In this document: one piece after another, positions 26,204-33,874 of the stretch
Layout: each line of letters opens with the position of its first letter
Position numbering within the stretch: the first letter of the stretch is position 1
Assembly (NCBI RefSeq): GCF_012932215.1
Contig: NZ_CP048788.1
Location: 3,410,001 to 3,474,000, forward strand
From: Roseobacter ponti
Lineage (GTDB): Bacteria > Pseudomonadota > Alphaproteobacteria > Rhodobacterales > Rhodobacteraceae
Direction: 5' to 3'
DNA length: 64,000 nt
Notes under the pieces: generated by a model
What the model saw: the letters and a program-made list of their open reading frames with translations, nothing else
Databases searched by the model: none
Told to the model about the DNA's origin: nothing
Translations under genes and position numbers: made by a program

Positions 26204-26701
26204 TCAGCTCTGCAGTTTGCGTGCCCTGCGCAGCAGCATATCCCGTTTCACTTTGCTCAGCCGGTCGAAATACATTCTGCCGTTCAGGTGATCAATCTGA
26301 TGCTGCACGCTGGTGGCTTCCAGCCCGACGAAATCGCGCCGGGTCAACGCGCCGGTTTCATCCAGGAACCGCACCGCAACGCCGCGCGGTCGTCTGATCA
26401 CCGCACTGAAGCCCGGCAGGTTCGGACTCGCCTCATCGTGCTCGTGGAAAACCGATGAGGCATCAATAATCTCAGGATTGGCCAGCCGGATGCGGCGGTT
26501 GCGCGCATCCGAGGCATCGATCACGGCCACCCGCAGCATGACGCCGATCTGCGGGGCGGCCAGACCCACGCCGGGCATCGCGTCCATTGTCTCGATCATA
26601 TCGTCCCAGAGGGTGCGGATCTCATCCGTGACGGCGCCAACCGGTTCCGCCACAGTGCGCAGACGCGGATCGGGCCACATCACAAAAGCGCGCTGTGTCA
26701 T
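26204..26701 (-). CDS. Peptide deformylase-like protein lacking catalytic residues
   Basis: This 165-residue protein has the deformylase fold but altered active-site motifs. Motif 1 is normal (GVGLAAPQ, 44-51). In motif 2, EGCLS is replaced by EASPN (90-94), so the metal-binding Cys becomes Ser92. In motif 3, HEXXH becomes HQIDH (134-138), with the catalytic Glu replaced by Gln135. Both histidines remain. It should be inactive or strongly changed as a deformylase. It is the third of three consecutive deformylase genes and overlaps the previous one by 4 bp, so it is co-translated. A regulatory or structural role is possible. Confidence 0.85.
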   Translation of the reverse strand: MTQRAFVMWPDPRLRTVAEPVGAVTDEIRTLWDDMIETMDAMPGVGLAAPQIGVMLRVAVIDASDARNRRIRLANPEIIDASSVFHEHDEASPNLPGFSAVIRRPRGVAVRFLDETGALTRRDFVGLEATSVQHQIDHLNGRMYFDRLSKVKRDMLLRRARKLQS

Positions 26702-27201
26702 GTCAGTGCCGTGTCCCGTGTGCTCAGCAGCTCCGCCCTGACCGGTTCACTCAGATGATCCAGAGTGACAATGCCGTTCAGATGATCAAGCTCATGCTGC
26801 ACACAGGCCGCCTCAAATCCCTCAAACCATGCGCGCTGCTCCGCGCCCTGAAGATCGGTCCAGGCCGTTTCGACCCGCGCCGGACGCGTCACCCCTGCCA
26901 GAATACCGGGGATCGACAGGCACCCTTCATCGCGTGTCACTTCATCCTCTGAGACCGCAATCAGCACCGGGTTGATAAAGACAAGGGGCGCGGGCTCCGC
27001 GTCTTTCCAGCAGGCGTCCATCACAAAGATACGCTGCATCACGCCCACCTGCGGGGCAGCAAGGCCGCGCCCGGGTGCGGCATACATCGTCTCAAGCATA
27101 TCCGCGGCAAGGCGCGCGATATCAGGTGTGACGGCAGGGATATCCGTGCAGACCCGGGCCAGCCGCGGATCCGGCCACTGCAGGATCGGCAGGACGCTCA
27201 T
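26698..27201 (-). CDS. def: Peptide deformylase (copy 2)
   Basis: This 167-residue metalloenzyme should remove N-formyl groups from new proteins. Its three motifs are GRGLAAPQVG (44-53), EGCLS with Cys94, and HELDH (136-140) with Glu137. Only the motif 1 Arg45 is unusual; most family members have a small or aliphatic residue there. The start is the ATG at 27201, which overlaps the stop of the first deformylase gene; a longer upstream reading frame lies inside that gene and is not used. Confidence 0.88.
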   Translation of the reverse strand: MSVLPILQWPDPRLARVCTDIPAVTPDIARLAADMLETMYAAPGRGLAAPQVGVMQRIFVMDACWKDAEPAPLVFINPVLIAVSEDEVTRDEGCLSIPGILAGVTRPARVETAWTDLQGAEQRAWFEGFEAACVQHELDHLNGIVTLDHLSEPVRAELLSTRDTALT

Positions 27202-27716
27202 GCGCGCGCCAGTTCGCGTTTCAGTTTGACCATTTTGCGGGTGATCATCTGGCGCCGGAGCGGCTTGAGATAATCGATAAAGAGTTTGCCATCGAGGTGG
27301 TCGATTTCGTGCTGGGCACAGGTGGCCCAGAGCCCGGTAAACGTTTCCTGCTGCTCTCTGCCATCGCGGTCGGTCCAGCGCACGTCCACTTCCGCCGGGC
27401 GGGTGACATCGGCAAACTGTTCCGGGATCGACAGGCACCCTTCCTCATAGACGCTGGTCTCGTCCGAGGCCGCGATGATTTCCGGATTGAACATAATGAG
27501 CGGGCGGGGTTTTTCGTTCTCGCCTTTCACGCAATCGAGTACAATCAGGCGCTCGGGAACGCCGACCTGAGGAGCCGCGAGCCCGATGCCCGGTGCATCA
27601 TACATCGTCTCCAGCATATCATCGGCCAGAGCGCGCAGTTCATCGCTGAGATCAGCAACGGGGGCGGCGGTCTTTTTCAGCCGCGGGTCGGGATGCAGAA
27701 GGATGTTGCGTTTCAT
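27198..27716 (-). CDS. def: Peptide deformylase (copy 1, canonical)
   Basis: This is the first gene of the deformylase-fmt operon and the most canonical copy: GIGLAAPQVG, EEGCLSIP with Cys94, and QHEIDH with Glu137 (numbering from the ATG at 27716, 172 residues). An in-frame ATG at 27725 adds three residues. Three adjacent deformylase-family genes are more than the usual one or two, so one housekeeping enzyme plus specialised paralogs is likely. Confidence 0.9.
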   Translation of the reverse strand: MKRNILLHPDPRLKKTAAPVADLSDELRALADDMLETMYDAPGIGLAAPQVGVPERLIVLDCVKGENEKPRPLIMFNPEIIAASDETSVYEEGCLSIPEQFADVTRPAEVDVRWTDRDGREQQETFTGLWATCAQHEIDHLDGKLFIDYLKPLRRQMITRKMVKLKRELARA

Positions 27717-27826
27717 GGCCTTCATTTAGGCGAGGAATGGCCGCGCTGCAACACAGAGAGCGCAACCGCCCCTTGCAGCGGACCGTAAACCGGTTAGCTA
27801 TGCAGCACCATGTTCAGGAGATAACC

Positions 27827-29023
27827 ATGACCGTCCAGCCCGTTGCCGACCCGCGCTTTGATACCATGACTGACCGTCGCGGCACTCACAGTGGCAAATG
27901 GGATTACATGGAGCGTCTTTACGGGGTGTCGCCGGATGACGGGATTGCGATGTGGACCGCCGACAGCGACTGGCCCACAGCACCCTGCGTGACTGATGCG
28001 CTGCGGCGCGCGGCGGATCACGGGATTTTCGGATATGTGCCGGCCTATGATGAATACCACGCCGCAATTCAGTGGTGGATGAAGAACCGGCACGGCTGGG
28101 AGATTGAGCAGAACTGGATTCTGACGGCACAGGGGCTGGGCAACGCAATCGCCGTGGTGCTCGATGTCTGCAGCGCGCCCGGAGACCATGTGGCGACATT
28201 CACACCCGTCTATCACGAATTCAGGATGAAGATTAACCGCGCAGGGCGGCACGTGACCGAATGTCCGCTGAAACGTGACGGCGACCGCTATGAGCTTGAT
28301 ATGGAGGACGCGCAGAACCGGCTTACCGGCAGGGAGACCGTTCTGCTCTGGTGCTCGCCGCAGAACCCCTCGGGGCGGGTCTGGACGGCGGATGAGCTGC
28401 GCGAAGTGGCTGACTTTGCGCGCCGCAATGATCTTATTCTCGTGTCTGACGAGGTGCATCAGGATCTTGTCTATCCGGGCAACCGGTTCGTGCCGATGCA
28501 TGTGGCAGCGCCCGACATCACCGACAGGCTCATCGTGGCCACGGCTGCATCCAAGACCTTTAACATTGCGGGTCAGCGGACGGGCAACATGATCATCCCC
28601 GATATTACCCTGCGCAAGCGTATTGCGTCACGTCTCAGCGCGCTTGATTACAAACCTTCGTCACTCGGACTTACGATGATTGAAGCGGCCTATTCCGAAG
28701 AAGGTGCCGAATGGGCGGACGCCCAGGTGCGGTATCTGTCGGAAAACGTGGCGCTCTTCAATTCGGCGATGGATGCCATTCCGGGCGTGCACGCGCTTCC
28801 GCTGGAAGCCACCTATCTGGCCTGGGTCGATTTTTCCGGCACCGGTATGAGCTATGAGGAGATCTCGGAGCGGGTTCTGAAAACGGCCCGTATCGCACCA
28901 AGCGCGGGCCCGGATTTCGGAACCGGCGGCGAAAGCTTTCTGCGCTTTAATCTGGCCACGCCGCGGGCACGGGTCCAGGAGGCCTGTGACCGGCTGACGG
29001 CCGCGTTCAGCGACCTGCAGTAG
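27827..29023 (+). CDS. PLP-dependent aminotransferase, MalY/PatB cystathionine beta-lyase type
   Basis: This 398-residue fold-type I PLP enzyme starts at the ATG after CAGGAG. It resembles PatB/MalY C-S lyases, which cleave cystathionine or cysteine conjugates to pyruvate, ammonia and a thiol. Signs are WTADSDWPTAPCVTDALRRA, WCSPQNPSGRVW, the PLP-phosphate and Asp region LILVSDEVHQDLVY, and the Schiff-base lysine in ATAASKTFNIAGQ. The C-terminus reads RIAPSAGPDFGTGGESFLRF. In roseobacters such lyases also act on sulfur metabolites, which is inference here. Its last 17 bp overlap the convergent small gene. Confidence 0.82.
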   Translation: MTVQPVADPRFDTMTDRRGTHSGKWDYMERLYGVSPDDGIAMWTADSDWPTAPCVTDALRRAADHGIFGYVPAYDEYHAAIQWWMKNRHGWEIEQNWILTAQGLGNAIAVVLDVCSAPGDHVATFTPVYHEFRMKINRAGRHVTECPLKRDGDRYELDMEDAQNRLTGRETVLLWCSPQNPSGRVWTADELREVADFARRNDLILVSDEVHQDLVYPGNRFVPMHVAAPDITDRLIVATAASKTFNIAGQRTGNMIIPDITLRKRIASRLSALDYKPSSLGLTMIEAAYSEEGAEWADAQVRYLSENVALFNSAMDAIPGVHALPLEATYLAWVDFSGTGMSYEEISERVLKTARIAPSAGPDFGTGGESFLRFNLATPRARVQEACDRLTAAFSDLQ

Positions 29024-29381
29024 GCTCGGGCTGCCGTCCGTCGGCAATCAGGCCGACAGGGGCATCATCGGCACGTTCGAAATCAAGCGCTGCTTTACCT
29101 GTAACGGCTGTGGCGCGTTTGAACTCGTACTGCATCTCGCCAGCTTCTTCTTCGGTCGCAACGATCAGACACTGAAAAAGGTGGACGCTCCCGTCATAAA
29201 GATCGACGAGACCGCGCAGAGAGGGGCCCCCGGCCTGCGTCGTGAAGCCGGATTTCCACATGCGCAGTACGGGTGTGAGGTCTCCGTCCACATCAACCCT
29301 CAGACGGGTGGATTTACGCAAAGCCGCGAGCCGTGCTTCGTTCAGGCCGTCCTGAATTTCTTTGGAAAAGATCGCTTCCAT
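29007..29381 (-). CDS. Conserved hypothetical protein, 124 aa
   Basis: This is a 124-residue soluble protein with no signal peptide and no family I can name. The ATG at 29381 with GGAG about 9 bp upstream is preferred to an upstream start at 29402. It has mixed alpha/beta character with a central LVDLYDGSVHLFQCLIVATE and an acidic stretch after it. Codon use resembles the neighbours, so it is probably real. The 3' end overlaps the patB-like gene by 17 bp in convergent orientation. Confidence 0.6.
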   Translation of the reverse strand: MEAIFSKEIQDGLNEARLAALRKSTRLRVDVDGDLTPVLRMWKSGFTTQAGGPSLRGLVDLYDGSVHLFQCLIVATEEEAGEMQYEFKRATAVTGKAALDFERADDAPVGLIADGRQPEPTAGR

Positions 29382-29558
29382 ACCGGTGCACTCCGTTAAC
29401 ATACGGCTTCAGGTTGGCGTCTGATGTACAAAAATCAAGTAAAGATTTCATAGTTTTGCCACAGTTATGTGCGCGTCTGCCGCCCCTCCTGCGCATTTCT
29501 GCCGGTATGTCCTCCCGACCCGCAGGGCTAAGTTCATCAGCAAAATAAGGAGTTCAGC

Positions 29559-30533
29559 ATGGGTCTTCTCGTTGACGGGGTGTGGCACGACAAATGGTAT
29601 GACACAGGGTCCACCGGTGGAAAATTCAAACGCGCGGATGCAAAATTCCGGAACTGGGTCACGGCTGACGGTGCGCCGGGGCCGTCCGGCGACGGGGGCT
29701 TTGCCGCCGATTCGGGGCGTTATCACCTCTATGTCAGCTATGCCTGCCCATGGGCCCATCGCGCCCTGATCTTTCGCAGGCTCAAAGGGCTGGAGCCGCA
29801 TATCGAGGTATCGGCGGTCCATCCCGACATGCTGGGGGATGGCTGGACCTTCCGGACGGATGCGTATGGCGCGACAGGTGACCGGCTCTATGGCCTGCCC
29901 TTCGCCCGCGATATCTACACCCGCGCAGATCCGGTGTTTTCCGGGCGCGTTACGGTGCCTGTTCTGTGGGACAAAGAGCGCGAAACGATCGTGTCAAATG
30001 AGAGCTCCGAGATCATCAGGATGTTCAATTCCGCTTTTGACGGGGTGACAGGGAACACCGACGATTACTGGCCTGCCGATCTGCGCGATGCAATCGCGCC
30101 GGTGAATGACCGGATCTATGACACGCTCAACAACGGCGTTTACAAATGCGGCTTTGCCACCAGCCAGGAGGCTTATGACGGCGCGGTGCATCCGCTCTTT
30201 GACACACTGGACTGGCTTGAGGCGCGTCTCACGGACAACCGCTATCTGATGGGCGACCGTCTGACCGAGGCGGACTGGCGCCTTTTCACGACGCTGATCC
30301 GGTTTGATCAGGTGTATCACCTGCATTTCAAATGCAACCGGCGGCGGATCATTGATTACCCGGCGATCCGGGGCTATCTGCGCGAGCTTTATCAGATGCC
30401 CGGTATCGCAGAGACTGTGAACTTTGATCACATCGTCCGGCATTATCACTACAGCCACGAGACGATCAATCCGTACCGGATTATCCCGATCAACCCTGTG
30501 CCGGATTTTAACGCGCCGCACGGGCGCGGCTGA
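29559..30533 (+). CDS. Glutathionyl-hydroquinone reductase (Xi-class GST-like)
   Basis: This 324-residue protein matches the YqjG/PcpF group, which reduces glutathionyl-hydroquinones using glutathione. The catalytic Cys lies in YACPWAHRAL, and the family-typical ETIVSNESSEIIRMFNSAF and YKCGFATSQEAYDGAV follow. The C-terminal helical GST domain contains RLTEADWRLFTTLIRFDQVY and ends with HPTRI-like NPYRIIPINP. The length is standard for the class. It appears to be a single-gene unit with AAGGAG before the ATG, and probably protects against quinones. Confidence 0.88.
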   Translation: MGLLVDGVWHDKWYDTGSTGGKFKRADAKFRNWVTADGAPGPSGDGGFAADSGRYHLYVSYACPWAHRALIFRRLKGLEPHIEVSAVHPDMLGDGWTFRTDAYGATGDRLYGLPFARDIYTRADPVFSGRVTVPVLWDKERETIVSNESSEIIRMFNSAFDGVTGNTDDYWPADLRDAIAPVNDRIYDTLNNGVYKCGFATSQEAYDGAVHPLFDTLDWLEARLTDNRYLMGDRLTEADWRLFTTLIRFDQVYHLHFKCNRRRIIDYPAIRGYLRELYQMPGIAETVNFDHIVRHYHYSHETINPYRIIPINPVPDFNAPHGRG

Positions 30534-30541
30534 TATCCGGT

Positions 30542-30928
30542 TCAGGCCGGCGCGGGCCCCATGTGTTCGTCCTTGTGCCCGTGATGCTCCACCATGGCTG
30601 TCAGGTCGTCAGGGGGCGTGCGTGTCGGCAGGAATGCACAGGCATTTGAGGCCACGGAAAAGATCGATCCGTCGGAGAAAAACGACGTGTTGGTGACAAA
30701 AATGATCCGCGCATCGGGGTGTCGATAGCTGGCATAATCCGCAATAGCGAGCGCCGAGCCTTCGCCGATGACAAGGTTCATGATGATCACATCGACGTCG
30801 AACGAACTCAGATAAGCGATCGCCCGCCCCTGATCGGCCACGCGCGACACGACCATGCCGGCACGCTCAAGATGTCCCTGCCAGAGACCACCGAGATTAT
30901 TGTCGCATTCGACGATGAGAACTTTCAC
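30542..30928 (-). CDS. Atypical (pseudo-)receiver domain protein, 128 aa
   Basis: This is a single-domain response-regulator fold without an output domain. The N-terminus MKVLIVECDNN keeps part of the acidic pocket (Glu7, Asp9), but the phosphoacceptor position is Asn51 (VIIMNLVIGEG) rather than Asp. The conserved Lys near the end is missing (AFLPTRTPPDD). It is therefore unlikely to be phosphorylated in the normal way and may act as a fixed protein-binding module. The GTG at 30928 fits the fold; a TTG at 30943 would add five residues. A perfect CtrA-type site lies 58 bp upstream. Confidence 0.75.
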   Translation of the reverse strand: MKVLIVECDNNLGGLWQGHLERAGMVVSRVADQGRAIAYLSSFDVDVIIMNLVIGEGSALAIADYASYRHPDARIIFVTNTSFFSDGSIFSVASNACAFLPTRTPPDDLTAMVEHHGHKDEHMGPAPA

Positions 30929-30985
30929 GAAAATACCTATCAAACTACTAATTTTAACGCGTGCAACTGTGGTCGGCGCGAAAGG

Positions 30986-31000
30986 TTAACAAATAATTAA
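30986..31000 (-). promoter_or_regulatory. CtrA-type binding site TTAA-N7-TTAA
   Basis: On the reverse strand the sequence reads TTAA TTATTTG TTAAC, an exact match to the alphaproteobacterial CtrA consensus TTAA-N7-TTAAC. It is 58 bp upstream of the GTG of the receiver-like gene, a normal promoter distance. CtrA binding is inferred from the motif. Confidence 0.65.
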
Positions 31001-31102
31001 TTTGCCGGGGCCGATACAAATACGCAGCGTCCGGCTTGCGCCAGTGGCCATAATCCGCTTTCTGAAAACCTGCGACGCGCGGATTCATGCCTGGAAATTC
31101 AC

Positions 31103-31139
31103 TCAACTCAAAGGTGAATATTATTTCATTCAACTCAAA
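31103..31139. repeat. Direct repeat TCAACTCAAA x2
   Basis: Two identical decamers lie at 31103-31112 and 31130-31139, a 27-bp period, each preceded by ATTCA-like bases. They may be regulator sites for cobD or for the divergent receiver gene; there is no direct evidence. Confidence 0.4.
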
Positions 31140-31252
31140 CTGGCAAGTCTGCGCATGTGAGTCGTTCCGGGTCCCGGGCCTGACCGGAGTTTCAGCATGA
31201 TATCAGTCACCTGCAGCCCGGCCATCCCCTGCCCGGGGTCCGGAGACCCCTC

Positions 31253-32161
31253 TTGAGCCTCGCCGCCCTGCTCATATTTGCGCTTTTGCTGGACGCGCTT
31301 TTTGGCGAACCGGCATGGCTCTGGTCACGCCTGCCACATCCTGCCGTGCTGATGGGACGGCTGGTCGGCGCGCTCGACCGCCGCCTGAATACCGGAGACA
31401 GTCGCGGGGCTGCCGGGGCCCTCGCCGTGGTAATCCTCGTGGTCAGCGGACTTGGCGCAGGGTTTCTGCTGTCACTGGCGGGACCGCTTGCCGAAGTTAT
31501 CATCGCAGCCATTCTCCTCGCACAGCGCTCCCTGGTCCAGCACGTAAGCGCGGTGTCTGCGGCTCTGCGGTCATCCCGCGATGAAGGCCGCGCCGCCGTG
31601 TCGATGATCGTCAGCCGGGACACATCTGCGATGGATGACAGCGCCATCGCCCGGTCCGCAATTGAAAGTGCGGCAGAGAACCTCTCGGACGGGGTGATAG
31701 CACCCGCGTTCTGGTTCCTGATCGGCGGGCTGCCCGGCATTGTCACATACAAGCTTATCAATACGGCAGACAGCATGATCGGCTACCGCACTGAGAAATA
31801 CGAGGCGTTCGGGCGGGCCGCCGCACGGCTTGATGATCTGATGAACCTGATCCCGGCCCGTCTCACAGCGCTCCTGCTCGCTCTGGCGGGGCGCGTCACC
31901 GATCTGCACGGTGTGCGCGCGGATGCCGGGCTGCACCGCTCGCCCAATGCGGGCTGGCCCGAGGCCGCCCTGTCGCGCGCGCTCGGGATCGCGCTCTCGG
32001 GGCCCCGCACCTATGACGGCAGGATGCAGGATTTTGCCTTCGTCAATGAAAACGGCCGGCGCGCGCTCTCTGATGTGGACATTGACGCGGCCATCGCCAT
32101 GCTGTGGCGAGCCTGGGGCCTCTTTCTGGCCCTGTGTTTTGTTTTTGTCATCTTGTTCTGA
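31253..32161 (+). CDS. cobD: Adenosylcobinamide-phosphate synthase
   Basis: This 302-residue inner-membrane enzyme (CbiB in the anaerobic pathway) attaches the aminopropanol side chain to adenosylcobyric acid late in B12 synthesis. Family blocks are [52 protein letters not shown] and [17 protein letters not shown], with several hydrophobic helices. The TTG start with GGAG upstream is the only start that fits the N-terminus. No other cob gene is in the window. The following transglycosylase begins 13 bp later and is probably co-transcribed. Confidence 0.92.
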   Translation: MSLAALLIFALLLDALFGEPAWLWSRLPHPAVLMGRLVGALDRRLNTGDSRGAAGALAVVILVVSGLGAGFLLSLAGPLAEVIIAAILLAQRSLVQHVSAVSAALRSSRDEGRAAVSMIVSRDTSAMDDSAIARSAIESAAENLSDGVIAPAFWFLIGGLPGIVTYKLINTADSMIGYRTEKYEAFGRAAARLDDLMNLIPARLTALLLALAGRVTDLHGVRADAGLHRSPNAGWPEAALSRALGIALSGPRTYDGRMQDFAFVNENGRRALSDVDIDAAIAMLWRAWGLFLALCFVFVILF

Positions 32162-32174
32162 ACGGAGTTCCGCG

Positions 32175-33344
32175 ATGCGCCCTGCTTCACTCATCCTCGC
32201 CCTGACCCTTGCCGCAGCCCCGCCTGCAGCACAGGCCTGTGGCGGTTCATTTTCCGGTTTCGTCGCGGATCTGGAACGCGAGGCAGTGTCACGCGGCCAT
32301 GATCCGGCGGCGGCGAGGCGCTTTTTCTCCGGCATCCGGCAAAGCCCGTCTGTGCTCAAAGCAGACCGCGCTCAGGGCGTGTTTCAGAAACCCTTCATCG
32401 ATTTTGCCCGCAATCTCATCTCGGCCTCCCGTCTGAAACAGGGTCAGGCCAAGAGCGGCCAGTATGATGCGGTGTTCGACCGGATTGAGCGTACATACGG
32501 GGTGAACCGCGGTGTCCTGCTGGCCTTCTGGGCGTTCGAAACCGATTACGGCGGCTTTCAGGGAAACTTCAACACCGCCAACGCGCTGGTGACGCTGTCA
32601 CACGATTGCCGGCGGCCGGAGCTTTTCCGGCCCCAGGTCTTTGCCGCCCTTGAGCTTTACGAGCGCGGTGCTTTTGATCCGGCCACCACCACAGGTGCCT
32701 GGGCCGGTGAGATCGGCATGGTGCAGATGCTGCCCCGCGACATCATCGAAAGCGGTGTGGATGCCGACGGGGACGGTCGTGTCTCGCTGAAAACATCTGC
32801 GCCGGATGCGCTGACCTCCGGGGCTGCGATGCTCAGCAGCTTTGGCTGGCGGGCCGGTGAGCCATGGCTTCAGGAAGTGCGCGTGCCGGCCGGCATGGAC
32901 TGGTCACAAAGCGGCGTCGACGTGTCAAAGCCGGTCCGCGACTGGGAAGCCATGGGCGTTTCCGCACGCTCCGGGAACCTGTCACACGGGCTCACCGCCT
33001 CGCTCATCCTGCCACAGGGGCATAAGGGGCCGGCCTTTCTCGCCTATCCGAATTTCAACGTGTATTTCGACTGGAATCAGAGCTTCACCTATGTGCTGAC
33101 AGCCGCCTATTTCGCCACCCGCCTCGAAGGGGCACCGGTCTTTGACGCGCGCGCTCCGGAGACCGGCCTGTCGGGCGCAGACATGAAGTCCCTGCAGCGC
33201 AGGCTTCAGGCGCGCGGCCATGATGTTGGCAAAATCGATGGCATCCTTGGAGCGGGGACGCGGGCCGCGGTACAGAAAGAACAGGCGCGGCTTGGTCTGC
33301 CGGCGGATGCCTGGCCCACACCCGCGCTGCTGTCGCGTCTCTGA
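32175..33344 (+). CDS. Lytic murein transglycosylase, MltB type with peptidoglycan-binding domain
   Basis: This 389-residue periplasmic enzyme cleaves the glycan strand of peptidoglycan to give 1,6-anhydro ends. It has a signal peptide (MRPASLILALTLAAAPPAAQ; a Cys follows in AQACGG, so lipidation is possible but the lipobox is weak). The SLT-type catalytic domain contains FWAFETDYGGFQGNFNTANA with the expected catalytic Glu, and AGEIGMVQMLPRDIIESG. A C-terminal PG_binding_1 domain covers the last 60 residues (MKSLQRRLQARGHDVGKIDG). The ATG at 32175 is preferred; longer frames run inside cobD. Confidence 0.9.
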   Translation: MRPASLILALTLAAAPPAAQACGGSFSGFVADLEREAVSRGHDPAAARRFFSGIRQSPSVLKADRAQGVFQKPFIDFARNLISASRLKQGQAKSGQYDAVFDRIERTYGVNRGVLLAFWAFETDYGGFQGNFNTANALVTLSHDCRRPELFRPQVFAALELYERGAFDPATTTGAWAGEIGMVQMLPRDIIESGVDADGDGRVSLKTSAPDALTSGAAMLSSFGWRAGEPWLQEVRVPAGMDWSQSGVDVSKPVRDWEAMGVSARSGNLSHGLTASLILPQGHKGPAFLAYPNFNVYFDWNQSFTYVLTAAYFATRLEGAPVFDARAPETGLSGADMKSLQRRLQARGHDVGKIDGILGAGTRAAVQKEQARLGLPADAWPTPALLSRL

Positions 33345-33427
33345 CGTACAGACCGTTAACGTCTTTTTAGCCGCTTTTGTCTAAAACCTTACGCGAAACA
33401 ATCATTCAGGTTTGTTTTCTACCTTCC

Positions 33428-33466
33428 GACCCTGTCCGGGCCAGCCCCGGCAGGGTCATTATTTTT
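33428..33466 (+). terminator. Intrinsic terminator after the cobD-transglycosylase unit
   Basis: GACCCTG (33428-33434) pairs with CAGGGTC (33451-33457), with an inner CCGGG/CCCGG stem, followed by ATTATTTTT. It overlaps the end of the convergent small gene. Confidence 0.75.
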
Positions 33467-33824
33467 GGGCGGGCCGGACAGGATATCGTTCGCCGTCTTC
33501 GGTGAGCAGCACAATACGCCCGGCACTCTCCACATACCTGTCACATCGTGAAAAACCATTCAGATACGCGATACAGACCGTCCCGTCAGCGGCGATACTG
33601 TAGCGGCCAGGCGCGGACTGACCGCCTGCATAGGTGTAAGAATAGGTATCCCCCGGTCCGTAAGCCGAGCGACCGTCATCGTAAAAGACAAGCGTCCGGC
33701 CAGCGGTAAGGGTATCGACCTCATCGGCCGACAGGGTTCGGTCGCTGTCGCGCAGTGCCCAGTCCTGAGACAGCGCAGGCCCCGCGAAAACAAACACTGA
33801 GATAAAGAGCGCCAGATGTTTCAT
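33459..33824 (-). CDS. Secreted hypothetical protein, 121 aa
   Basis: The N-terminus is a clear Sec signal peptide (MKHLALFISVFVFAGPALSQ). The mature part of about 100 residues is beta-rich with many Tyr and Gly (YGPGDTYSYTYAGGQSAPGR). Two Cys residues (VCIAYLNGFSRCDRY) could form a disulfide in the periplasm. I recognise no family and propose no function. It stands alone between the transglycosylase and smc. Confidence 0.65.
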   Translation of the reverse strand: MKHLALFISVFVFAGPALSQDWALRDSDRTLSADEVDTLTAGRTLVFYDDGRSAYGPGDTYSYTYAGGQSAPGRYSIAADGTVCIAYLNGFSRCDRYVESAGRIVLLTEDGERYPVRPAQK

Positions 33825-33874
33825 CGTGCGAGGCTCGCACAGAAACCGGCCCGTGCTGATACAAGTTCAGGTGA

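Larger units (their letters stand above)
30929..31252. other. 324-bp intergenic region between receiver gene and cobD
   Basis: The region is AT-richer than its surroundings and contains no convincing open frame. Besides the CtrA-type site it carries a direct repeat of TCAACTCAAA. The cobD side has no recognisable B12-box, so no cobalamin riboswitch is called. A GGAG in front of the TTG of cobD is the only clear translation signal. Confidence 0.6.

Noticed and set aside
26698-27438. 246-residue extended deformylase
   Set aside because: The N-terminal 79 codons lie inside the preceding deformylase gene in another frame; the ATG at 27201 gives a normal-length enzyme.
30944-31252. Possible cobalamin riboswitch before cobD
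   Set aside because: No B12-box or expected core was found in the correct direction; a GCCAGTGGC near 31040 is isolated.
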